Assembly (NCBI GenBank): GCA_027924585.1
Contig: BSBM01000779.1
Coordinates: forward strand, 16,846,001-16,910,000
Direction: 5' to 3'
DNA length: 64,000 nt
Source: Larix kaempferi
Lineage: Eukaryota > Streptophyta > Pinopsida > Pinales > Pinaceae
The notes beneath the pieces are model-generated. The model worked only from the letters and a program-made list of their open reading frames with translations, was not told the DNA's origin and made no database searches. The translations under genes and the position numbers were made by a program. Shown here piece by piece: positions 23,434-33,860 of this stretch. The stretch's first letter is position 1, and every line of letters begins with the position of its first letter.

Positions 23434-23447
23434 GGATTAAGGGGGGG
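23434..23447 (+). other. polypurine tract
   Basis: GGATTAAGGGGGGG ends exactly at the 3' LTR start. Confidence 0.85.
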
Positions 23448-24229
23448 TGTTAGGATATTCCTATACTCCATCCTAGTCCTACCAGCATTTTCGTTATTTG
23501 CATTTTCAGTCTTGCATGCAACATGCATTCTGCATGCATGCATGCATCCTAGTCATCAGTCCCAGCACCTAGCCCCAGGAGCTTCTCATTGATCAGTTTC
23601 AGCCCTCCTAGTGTTTAGTGCACTCTACATGCAGTTACATGCATCTCATGCGCCCTCTCTCACCTACCATTCAGTTGTACTTCAATTATCTTCAGTTCTT
23701 TCCTTGATTTAAGGCTAGACTGACTCTCAACTAATTGTATCACTCCCATAGACCTCCAGTGATACTGGAATTCCCATTCTGACTCCAGTTAGCTCCTCAT
23801 GCACCCTCCACTGAGCCTCCTTCATTCAGTTAGTGCCTCCATGTGCCAGTTACACCTACCACACTCAGTTAGACTCAGTTTGACTAATGATTGACAGTTA
23901 CTTGTGCATTGATGACTTCACTGATGATGATGAAGACTTCTAGTTGTTCTTTGATGACACTCTAGTGATCTTTTGATCTCTCCATGAAGGCTAATTCGAA
24001 TTTCCACCTTGGCATTTGAATCCTCATGCATTGTATTATTTATTTGTCCATTTGTGATTAATGAATTAGTGTGTGTGAAGTTATTTTGCTTCTATCTGAG
24101 TTCTACTGTATTATTATTCTATTGCTCATTTACACTGCATTGACCACTCTTCTTCCATCTTCCTGCTTAATCATAATCTTTATTGTGAGGTATACATCGA
24201 CTCTTAGATATGCTGTGCGGATTTTCACA
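23448..24229 (+). repeat. 3' LTR (782 bp)
   Basis: Partner of 21258-22066, same ends, with scattered substitutions and shortened GCATGC tract. Confidence 0.93.
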
Positions 24230-24234
24230 CCATT

Positions 24235-25548
24235 AAACTTGCATCTTTCATGTTTCAGCAAGCTGTCTGTTTAAAAAATCAGTGCTTTATTTTCTTGAAA
24301 ATTAGATGCTTCATTGCAATTGAAAATAAATCAAAATAAAAAGTTTTTTCGATTCTGTATTTACATTCAAAATTTATTTTCCAGCTACAAACCACACGGT
24401 CACATAATCCACACCTTAATATTTAGTGCTTGGTTCATGACCCCAAGCCTAGCCTAAAAAGTAATCCTAACTCAATAAACATAACCTCACTTAAGGAACA
24501 AAAAATAATTTGGTAGTTAGGTAGGACACTGGATATAGGAATCCAAAAAATTCCCCTTTGTCATTCACATTTGAGACATAGTTGTTGTCCAATTAGGAAT
24601 CCAAAATCCTCTTATATTTATTGGCACGATTGAGACCGATTTGTTTGGGGGCCTCTCCTTTAGAAGAGCAAGTGGAAAGATTGGTTCCAGAGGTCTAGGT
24701 GGAATGACACTCTCCACTCTATACTGAAGGACACCTACTCTTTGTCTACGAACTGAAGATGCAGGTAACCTTTACGGATGTACCTTGAATGAGGTAGACT
24801 AGTTTCCATTCTTCTAGGGCTTGTTTACCTAGGATCCCCCTCGGTAGGGGGATATCCCTCAACTATCTTGGTCTTCCATTTCGTATCTTCTGGCTATGGA
24901 TTTCATCACCCTACATGGGATACGATTTGTGATGGATTCCATCTTTTAGTTAGGTGGGTGGTTGCTCCCATACCTCATAGGTTAGTGGGTCATTTTGTCT
25001 TTTGATAGTTAGTGTTGCTTGTTGGCTTTGTGGCCATTTTGTTGTTGCTCACTTGATGTGACACATGGTTACAATGTGTTTTTTGAGATTTTTTTTCCTC
25101 ATCACCTCTTTGTTGTGAGCCCTCCCCTTGCACACTCGGTTTCATTGGTATTTTTTAGCCCTTTGGCCTGAGTGCCCCTTTTGTTGAGATTTCTCCTCTT
25201 GCACACTCAGTTTATTGATAGTTTTTAGCCTATTTTCATACCACACCCATTTCGCATTCACACACCTACCACTATTTCTCCCCCAAGATACTCTCGTAGA
25301 CTTCAGGGGTATTCACCACAGTACGGGTTTTTAGACCACATTCGTCGGATCCCTATTCGGCTGAATTCATAGTCCGAGGAACCTTTTTCCGAGAAATCTA
25401 AGTCTGATGTTGACTCCCTTTAGTCAGAGTCACCTACACTCTCACCCACACACTTACTTACGCCTATCAATATGGTGGGTAATATCCTGACTCCTTTTGT
25501 TGGGGCACCGTTGGTGGTGGGAGTGGCGGCAACTCAACAGTTGTTGCC
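24235..25548. other. interval before the Tat gypsy gag, no gene recognised
   Basis: No LTR partner or primer site could be paired here. The right part (from about 24650) may be leader or LTR of the gypsy element that follows, but nothing proves it. Confidence 0.4.
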
Positions 25549-26757
25549 ATGACCAACACAGTCATTGGTTCCACAAGAGACACCATTCCTAGTTCCACCA
25601 TGATCTCGAGTCTAAGGAGAAGTATCCCCACGATCCTATTCACAACCAACATAGTTGGTGGATCCACACTTGCATCCAACATAGTAATTGGTCCTACCAT
25701 GTCACATCCTATTGCTAGATTATCAATCATGGCTAGTCTTAACCTACCTAACTTGGATAGATTAACCAATGAATCTATTAGACACGACCCCGTGTGGCCC
25801 CTTATGCCTACAAAGCTCTCCTTGGGCATTCCTACGTTTGAAGGGAAGGCTGGGGAGGACCCCCAAAACCATTTCATGTCCTTCCACTTATGGTTTTCCT
25901 CCAAATACATAGTGGATGATTCCATTAGACTACGGTTGTTTCAAAGAACCTTCACTAGTGCTGCGGCTAAGTGACATCGACCATCCCCACAGGTCGCACC
26001 TCACCTTTGTGTCCTTAGCCTCCACATTCTTGCAACTCTTCCAGTTACCCATTCGATATGATGATGGTGTCGAGATCCTTCTTTCTTGCAGGAAGACTAC
26101 TGATACCCACATCATGAACCACATTCATGAGTGGTGTAGGTGACAAAGCTTATGCAAGATTAAACTTGACGATCGGTTCTTCTTAGATTGGTTCCTAAAG
26201 TCCTTGATCCCAACCATTACCAAGGATGTGGCATCAAAAAATACTCAAACGAATAAGAGACTATCCTAAAATCCCAACAGTTTGACCTTATATACACACA
26301 GTCGGGCTACCTATATACCATTCTCCCCGACACCCCTCATGAATATTCTTCTTGGAAGGACCCCCTAAAGGAATCGCATGCTACAGATGGTGTTATAGGA
26401 ATTTTCGCATCTATTATTAGACCTTACGTGCCTTTACCCCCCACCACGACTCCCACTTACAGTAGCACCCCTAGTATTGCACAACCATCATTGGGTTGTG
26501 GCCCTGATATGTCATGCGCATTGTCTCATTATAGAGAAACCCCCTCTTATGTGCCTATGTCCCCAACCTCACATGTCCATGCAATATCCTATCAAGGAAC
26601 TCCCTCCGGCAGCACTCCTCAAGGTCATGCACCTCCCCCAATGACCAACCCTTACTACCCTTTCCCCAGCCCACCATCGGTAGCTCCTGCACCAGCCCCA
26701 CCTAAAGCTCCACCCATTCCACAAGGGAAATTTTATGCTCAACAGAACCAGACATAG
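25549..26757 (+). pseudogene. Tat gypsy gag
   Basis: Gag with PTFEGKAGEDPQNHFMSF, then SSKYIVDDSIRLRLFQRTF, then after a frameshift near 25970 STFLQLFQLPIRYDDGVE and THIMNHIHEWCR, the helical gag domain of this lineage. A Pro/Thr/Ser-rich linker covers 26428-26757. A degenerate CCHC knuckle follows in another frame at 26952-26993 (NVYGHYMHHC, with the first two Cys replaced). Confidence 0.75.
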
Positions 26758-27608
26758 ACCCAAATGTCCCCCCAATATCAACAAGGGAAACCTAATTAGA
26801 GACGAGATAGGAACCATGGAAACAATGAGTTCCATGGAGGTGGCGTACCACCTCCTAACCCCCCATCAATAATGGATATAATCCTTCCAACCAAGACCCC
26901 AAACAACCACCCAAATAAGGAAAGTACCCCCAATTACGAACTAACCATCTGAGGTCTTTCTACAATGTCTATGGACATTACATGCATCATTGCCCCCATT
27001 TGGACAAAGCCCGTTAGCTTTGGGATGAGACCAATAGTTGTGATGCCACTATTGCCCCTCAGGCACAACCTAATCCACCTCCACCAGTTCAACAACCAAT
27101 GGTATTGAAAAACCACTTACCCAGTCAAGATGTCGTAAAAACCTAGCCTCTAGTTACATATGTCGCGTCTTCGAGTCAAATTCCCAATTCAGGAATACAA
27201 TGCCTTTTGATGTTATCTTCTGAAGTCAACCTCCAGACCTGCCACAATTAATATGGTTCAGCTACCGAGATCACCCCCATGGACAAGGTTGTCGAATCTG
27301 CCCCTATGGATAAGTATCTACACCTACCTAGACCCCCAACTGATGGGGTCCCCAAAGTCCCAAAATTTCCTTTGCGTCATATTGTGAATAATCACAATGC
27401 TCAAGACGCTCTCAATTATAGCATTGTGGACGCTTTGGCCTGCCACCACCATGTCAACCTTGGAAGTTCTCAGGAACTAACCCACACAGCATAAATCCTT
27501 ATTGTCAACCTTAGGTGCAATCAATCCATTTGATTAACATTTTATGACATTTGATTTGGATCAGTATGAACCCTGCAAGCCTTCGTCCATCGCATTTCAA
27601 TCCCTATA

Positions 27609-27965
27609 TTGATCCAGAACTTAGTGATCCATCGATGCATTGTCGATGAGGGGACCTCCACATGCGTCATGTCCACCTTTGTTTGGAAGAAACTTGGGTC
27701 TCCTAAGTTACAACCATCCACCACAACACTATGTGCTTATGATGGTCTCGTAGCCCATCCCCAGGGCCTTCTATCGATTGTCCCTGTTGAGTTAGCCAGC
27801 AAAACTGTCCTAATCGACATTGAAGTCATTAATGCCCATCTTGACTATAACCTCCTCCTCAGACATAGCTACATGTATATAATGGAATTCGTTGCCTCGT
27901 CAATCTTTTGGCTGATGGTGTTCCCTCATGAAGGGAAGGTCGTCAAAATTGATCCGTTGACTTAA
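27609..27965 (+). pseudogene. Tat gypsy aspartic protease
   Basis: A 118-codon open frame with CIVDEGTSTCVMSTFVWKKL (catalytic Asp followed by Glu-Gly, as usual in this lineage), then VPVELASKTVLIDIEV and HLDYNLLLRHSYMY, matching the second half of the protease fold (the usual Gly of the flap-end GRSYMY is changed). The fold is complete in one frame. Confidence 0.75.
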
Positions 27966-28414
27966 TATGACACCAAAGGGTCAGCTACTCTATAAAATGT
28001 CCTCCCCATGGTTGAAAACACTATCCCTGACATTTCCATCCCATCGATTTCTGCCACAAGGCTAGGCATTTATTGGATGCTCCCATGACCACCACTTTTC
28101 AAGCCCTATCCCCACCCCCCTCAACCGTAGAGATCATATTTATGCATCATTTCTTCGAGCGAACCGGTTCCTCAAACACAACCTGTGCCCTAACCGCATC
28201 CCAAGTGACAACCCTAATGAAAATACAAACCACAGTAGGCATCAGTTCCCATCCATGTAGGGCTACCCCCATACACACAATCTCATTCTTGTTCCCACCA
28301 TCAGGATTTGTGAGCATGCCTATGATGGCAATGCTTAACCTCTCGGGATTGCCATTAGGCCTTCCTTTCTAGTACTTAACTGCACCAAATCCCATCCCAA
28401 CCCCATAAGTCATT

Positions 28415-29038
28415 TTGCAACAAGACCAACCCATTGATACTGCCAATCATCCACCTCCCAGTGTGCCCATGATAGCACCCTCAAACCCCACCCTTCCTCT
28501 AGATAAGAAGACTGGGGCCAAGACTACAAAGGAAACCGCCTCGAAAATAGAAAATAATGTCATGAACTCGCCCTGTACTACCTCAACTCGAACACCTTCA
28601 CCTTTCACTTTGTGCAATGTGTTAGGTCATGTTACCCATAATTGTCCACAGTTTCCCATCCTACGCACTCACATGCAGACGTTGGATGACGACAAAGACA
28701 TTCCAGTGGTCCAAGTACCCGAACCTCCCCAAGCACGCAACAAGTCTTTACGTACAAACCATTCATGGACGGTTTGTAGCCTCTATAGACACTACTCCCA
28801 TCACTTCCCAGACCTACCAAAATATCGATATGTATTGGATGACTTGCATAAGATTTCCTTGGAATCTCAAGTCAACGTTATCAAAGAAATTCACTCCCTG
28901 GCATCTTCTTCGAATAAGACAAACACCATATACGTTATCTTGTCACATGATCAACCTTCCACGTCAGTGGCACATGCTGAACCCGCTGACTTGTCTAATC
29001 GATGCTTTCAAAATGATGAGAGATCCTTCAAGCATTAA
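28415..29038 (+). pseudogene. region with two degenerate zinc knuckles between protease and RT
   Basis: A 207-codon frame. At 28604-28645 the knuckle reads FTLCNVLGHVTHNC (first Cys now Phe). At 28766-28807 it reads WTVCSLYRHYSHHF (first Cys now Trp, last Cys now Phe). Both keep C-x4-H-x4 spacing. The rest is Pro/Thr-rich and helical linker. Nucleic-acid binding is the likely former role. Confidence 0.6.
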
Positions 29039-29213
29039 CCAAACCCAATTTCCCTTGGGATGACTTGCACCATCGCGCCTATTTATCCTTGATGAATTTT
29101 CTACACCTTCATCAGATCAGTTCTCTATTGAGTCAAAAGAATTCATCCCTCATGGAAGTATCGACTAGTTCAAACATCCAATCCCATCCCCTGGTGCCTT
29201 CAAAGAAGGTAAC

Positions 29214-30040
29214 ATGGCCAATATATCACCCACTATTCAAGTGGATATTTCTGTTAATCAATGTCACAGAAAATATCACACACCTCCTGCACCCCAGAAG
29301 AGGTTGTTGCTTATAAGAAACTCTTCCAAGAGTTTCGTGACGTTTTTGACTGATCATACACCGAAATGCCCGGCCTTGATCTTTCCATTGTCGAACATCA
29401 TATTGACACTTGTCCTGATGCCGCACCTATTCTCCATAAACAGAGACCCATTCATCCTTCCAAAAGCACCCGCTGTCAAGGCTGATATTGAGAAGTTGTA
29501 CCAAACCGGTTTCATCTACCCCATCACTTACACCACCTGGGTTTCTAACCCTATTCCCATAAATAAAAAGTAGGGCACCATATGTGTATGTACCGTCTTT
29601 CGTGACCTAAATTTGGCATGCCACAAAGATAACTTCCCAACCTCGTTCATTGAATAGCTTATCAACGCTTTTGTAGGCCATGAGGTTCTTTCCTTCATGG
29701 ACGTATTTTCTGGATACAACCAGGGTCATGTCTGCAAGGAGAATCAGTACAAAACCAGTTTCACCACCCCTTGGGGCGCGTTCACTTATCGAGTCATGCC
29801 ATTTGTTCTAAAGAATGTTGGAGCCACCTTCCAGTGGGACATGACATTTTGTTTCCATGAATTGTTCCACATTATCCTTGTTTACTTGGACAACCTCACG
29901 GCTCGATCGAAGAAATGTTCCCAACATTTGGAGGACCTTTGGCAAGCCTTCCTTCACTGTCGTAAGTACAACATTCACTTGAACCCTCTCAAGTGCGTAT
30001 TTTGTGTTTCATACGGCCATCACTAGGATTCATTGTTTCC
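29214..30040 (+). pseudogene. Tat gypsy reverse transcriptase, active site mutated
   Basis: RT fragments in two frames. The first (29214-29573) has KAPAVKADIEKLYQTGFIYP and TTWVSNPIPINKK. The second (29697-30026) has MDVFSGYNQ, TTPWGAFTYRVMPF and the active site at 29883-29894, which reads YLDN instead of YLDD. The end of the domain has NIHLNPLKCVFCV. Loss of the second catalytic Asp alone would abolish polymerase activity. Confidence 0.85.
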
Positions 30041-30249
30041 CAGAAGGGTATCACGGTTTATCCTTTGAAGGTTCAAGCCATTCTTGACCTTCCATCCCCT
30101 CGCACCTGCTCCATCTATAGATCCTCCAGGGCAAGGCCAATTTCCTACAATGATTTAGTCCAGATTACACCACAAAGGTCCATGGGTTCTTGTGCTTGCT
30201 TCAAACGAACGTCCCTTTCATTTGGGATGAGCAGGCACAAGCTGCCATT

Positions 30250-30660
30250 GATGAATTAAAATAATCACTGACTTTCGCTCCCTTGATATCACCACCTGAC
30301 TTCACAAAATATTTTATCCTTTACATTTCGACATCTGAACATGCCATCACTGGAGTTTTAGTCCAGGAAGATGGTTCTTTCCAAGAACATGTCATCTACT
30401 ACGTGAGCCAGACCTTATTTGGATCACCATTATGTTATCTCCACAAGGAGAAAATGGCCCTGGCCATTGTATTTTTTATTCATAAGCTACACCATTACAT
30501 CCTTATGATCTAAACCACAGTTGTGGCAGATTCTAATCCAATGGTCTATATCTTGAGTCTCTGCATCGTCCAAGGTCAGGTTTCCAAATGGATCGTTATC
30601 CTGTAAGACTATTACCTTGAATTCGTCACACCTAAAAACACCAAGGCATTGGCCTTGGAA
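30250..30660 (+). pseudogene. Tat gypsy RNase H
   Basis: Follows RT: LISPPDF-type start (ISPPDFTKYFILYIST), GVLVQEDGSFQEHVIYYVSQ, then LHKEKMALAIVFFIHKLHHY. This is the RNase H of gypsy elements. The frame is lost near 30510. Confidence 0.75.
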
Positions 30661-30859
30661 CAACTCATGACATACTTACCCTCTTTATATGTGTCATCTT
30701 TGTTAATGGTCACCTGTCCCAATGAAAATTTGTTTACTATTTCCTCGGATGATCCATGGTATGGCGACATCTTAGTTTACTTGCACACCAAAAAATTTAG
30801 ACCTCACCTTAGTCGTGATGACCAACATCGCATTCACCATCAAACTTCTCGATAACTCC

Positions 30860-32150
30860 TCATTGGAACTTTGCTTTATCGACGCAACGTCAACACTATT
30901 TTGCATCGATGCCTTACACACGATGAGGCTGAGCAAGTCTTGAATGACTGTCACAGTGGATCCTGCAGCGTCCACCTCTCTAGTATGGACACCACCCAAA
31001 AGGTTATTCATGCAATCTATTTTTGGCCAACTCTCTTTACCGATTGCATTACGACAGTCAAACACAGTCCCAATTTCCAACTCTTCACCCCAAAAGCGAC
31101 ATCCTGCTATCACCGTCGACCCTTTCTGCAAATGGGCCATTGATTTCATGGAGTGTAATCCCATTTCGGATGACATCCATAAGTACATCATTGTGGTTGT
31201 TAACTATTTAACCAAATGGGCCAAATCCATGGCCACATTTAATTTCCAAGTCAAGACTGTGGCGCGCTTTTTCTTTAACCATGTCATTACTCATTTTGGG
31301 GTCCCTCGTCAAATCATCTCTGACCACAACAATTATTTTGAGGACATCATATGGAAGGAGTTATTCAACCTGTTGAAATCATCAATACACCTTGTCATAC
31401 TACCCACAGGGCAATGTCCAAGTCGGGGATGTCAACAAGATCCTCAAAACCATGCTCCAATGAACGGTCGCTAAACAAGTCCAACTGGCACCATATGCTC
31501 TTTCTGGCCTTATGGGCCTACTGCACATCGGCCAAAACCGCAACAAGTTTTAACCCTTTCCACTTGGTTCACGGTGTGGATTATCTCCTCCCTGTCCAAG
31601 TCGGGGATTTCAACAAGATCCTCAAAACCATGCTCCAATGAATGGTCGCTAAACAAGTCCAACTGGCACCATATGCTCTTTCTGGCCTTATGGGCCTACC
31701 GCACATCGGCCAAAACCGCAACAAGTTTTAACCCTTTCCACTTGGTTCACGGTGTGGAGTCTCTCCTCCCCATTGAGTGTCAAATACCTACCTTGCACAT
31801 AGTTGTCAAACTTCTTCTGGATACCTCTCCTTTAGAACAATGCTTACTCACATCGGAACAGGCGAATGAAGACCGTCGAGCTGCCATCCATATGATCGAG
31901 GCCACCAAGCATCAATCCAAGGTTTATTATGATACTCAAGTTCATATGTGTACCTTTAAATAAGGGGATCTCGTCCTCGGTTATGACCAAGCCCATGACA
32001 AGAATGGAAAAGGGAAGTTTGAGTCCATGTGGCAAGGCACATACGTCATTAAAAACTACCTCGGCAAGGGGGCATACATCTTTGCTAATTCTGAAGTTCA
32101 TTTCTTGAACAACCCTTGTAATGGGTTGTACCTCAAGAGATTTCATGCCT
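30860..32150 (+). pseudogene. Tat gypsy integrase
   Basis: The zinc-binding part (30871-31110) keeps the DEAEQVLNDCHSG and KHSPNFQ segments, where both Cys of the KHCPNCQ-type motif are lost. The core (31125-31400) has KWAIDFMECNPIS with the first Asp, and HFGVPRQIISDHNNYFED with the second. The region of the catalytic Glu is disordered by the 178-bp duplication at 31415-31770. The C-terminus (31860-32150) ends with FLNNPCNGLYLKRFHA, the usual integrase end in this lineage. Confidence 0.8.
31415..31770. repeat. 178-bp tandem duplication inside the integrase
   Basis: Copy 1 is 31415-31592 and copy 2 is 31593-31770. Both start TGTCCAAGTCGGGGAT. By eye they differ at only a handful of sites (for example GATGTC/GATTTC, GAACGG/GAATGG, TACTGC/TACCGC). 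178 is not a multiple of three. Confidence 0.93.
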
Positions 32151-32254
32151 GACCTCCCTAAACCCATTGATTCAGTGTTTATAGTCTTCTTCCTTTTTGT
32201 TTTTCACATTTTTTATGCATGATCCTTATGATTTGTTTCTGTGGTTGATACCAG

Positions 32255-32520
32255 ATGAATCATGTTCCCTCCATTCATGTTGGTTTCATTAACAGTCCAA
32301 TTAGGTGGTCTATGAACCTTGCCTCGGCTACATGGTTCATATACTCCCTTTCACATGAGTTGCTTCATCTCGATGGAGTGTGTCTCAGCACAACCACCAA
32401 TAATCAGGCTGCGTATGATGCAATAATCGGTCTCTTAACCGCCACCCTCCATTTGGATATCCATCACTTCAATGTCTTGCAAAAGATTGGTGTTGACTAA
32501 TTTTTGGTCACCTATACTTC
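32255..32520 (+). pseudogene. second RNase H-like fragment after integrase
   Basis: An 81-codon frame with SIRWSMNLASATW-like start, FIYSLSHELLHLDGVCLS and TTNNQAAYDAIIGLLTATLHL. The NNQAxYDAxIGLLxA segment resembles the archaeal-type RNase H acquired by Tat elements. The C-terminal half is lost. Confidence 0.6.
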
Positions 32521-32550
32521 TAGCTTGCAAATGGTTGCAAGGCATATATT

Positions 32551-33299
32551 TTCGCAAATAAATATGATATTAGTAATAGGTTGGACCCCTTAGAAAGAAA
32601 GGATGTTCACTTTGCTTGGTAGATTGACATCTCTGATCAATTTCATAACTTCAGTTGGATTGTTGTCTTATAAGAAATGACTACGATTATGATGATTGAG
32701 TTTGTGAGGTAAAAAGACATGTTTTGAATGATTCAATTCTTTTATTTAAAATTTATATGTTCTATCCCAAGCTTATTGCATGAGATGATAATGCAAATCA
32801 TTTACGTGAACACAATCATTCACAAGGTATAGTCCTATGGAACTATCGAGTTATTTCTCCATTTGATTGCTTTTGACGTGGAATTTAAATAGGGTCATGA
32901 GTTTTGTTTAAATGGTATATGGTTATGAGTTGTCAACCATTTTCGAAATACTTGAGGGAAGCAACATCATATACTAGCATTTTCCCCTTGAGGGGCAAAA
33001 GTGAACGCCGGTAGGAAAAGAGCAAATTTTGTAACAATCTTAGATTACAAAGACATAGGCACTCAACCCATAACAAAAAATAATGTTAAGTTCATCAACA
33101 TAGTGAGCCAACTACAATTGCTTTTCTCACAATATCTGTAGTAATAATCTCAACACTATAGATTACTACTATATCTGGAATATACAAGCAATTTGAAAAA
33201 ATATTTCTGCAATAATATCAATGAAAATAATGATTATAATAGCTCCTAAACTGCACAAATTACTTGTGAACAAAAGTTTGCTTTCATGCCATGTGTTGT
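32551..33299. other. AT-rich interval, nothing recognised
   Basis: No open frame with family motifs and no repeat noted. Confidence 0.5.
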
Positions 33300-33666
33300 A
33301 GCAATAAATTTAGTAATCTCCATATACAAGTATAGTGCCATATTGTAGTCCTACGGGTCACGTGGTTACCAGAGATACATTATATAGTATAAACAAGCAT
33401 GCACAATGATACAGAGACAAGAGACAAGAGAGAGACAAGCACTAGCCTTTATTATTCAGCAAGGGCAGAACCACACATAGATAGATCTTAGTTAACCATT
33501 ACATTGGCTCAACAGCCTATATATAGATGTTTACATTCAGTTATACAACTGTATTGTCGGTGCAACCGACCGACATATACCGACTGGTCGATGCGACTAG
33601 TTGACTTATATTGCAAACAGTCGGGCAGAGGGCCTAATCGACAAGACGACTTAGGCTCCTCCAACA
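33300..33666 (-). repeat. probable 3' LTR start of the two-ORF element
   Basis: Minus-strand sequence begins TGTTGGAGGAGCCTAAGTCG, is rich in GTCG motifs over the first 130 bases, then has TATATATAGGC (near 33520) and AATAATAAAGG (near 33450) in plausible LTR order. Its end is not defined. Confidence 0.45.
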
Positions 33667-33680
33667 TCTCCCCCAACTCA
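33667..33680 (-). other. polypurine tract candidate
   Basis: TGAGTTGGGGGAGA on the minus strand, directly upstream of TGTTGG. Confidence 0.5.
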
Positions 33681-33860
33681 AAATATTTCTTCATCCCAAA
33701 GAAATCCAGGATATGTGCAAAATCACTGAACAAAACTTGTGTATAACTGTGCTTTAACTGATAAATGTAGTTGTTATGACTTTTCTGGACTGGAACTGGT
33801 CGCTGCTTGTTGTTGTACACATACCTTGACAATTGCTTCAGCTGAAACAGACATCTTGTG

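Larger units (their letters stand above)
21258..24229 (+). mobile_element. complete non-autonomous copia-type element with perfect target duplication
   Basis: LTRs at 21258-22066 and 23448-24229 both begin TGTTAGGATATTCC and end TTTTCACA. The 5-mers outside are identical: CCATT at 21253-21257 and CCATT at 24230-24234. A primer site follows the left LTR and a polypurine tract precedes the right one. The 1.4 kb interior has one gag-derived ORF and no enzyme domains. All cis signals needed for trans-mobilisation are present. Confidence 0.93.
25549..32550 (+). mobile_element. Ty3/gypsy element of the Tat lineage, heavily decayed
   Basis: Domains in order on the plus strand are gag, protease with a DEG active site, zinc knuckles, RT, RNase H, integrase, and a second RNase H-like piece after integrase. 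A DEG(A/T)S protease, the YLDDLTARS-type RT motif and an additional archaeal-type RNase H are features I associate with plant Tat elements. LTRs were not identified. Almost every domain is broken by stops and frameshifts. Confidence 0.75.

Noticed and set aside
25467-25925. 152-codon minus-strand open frame
   Set aside because: Antisense to the Tat gag, whose plus-strand motifs are recognisable.
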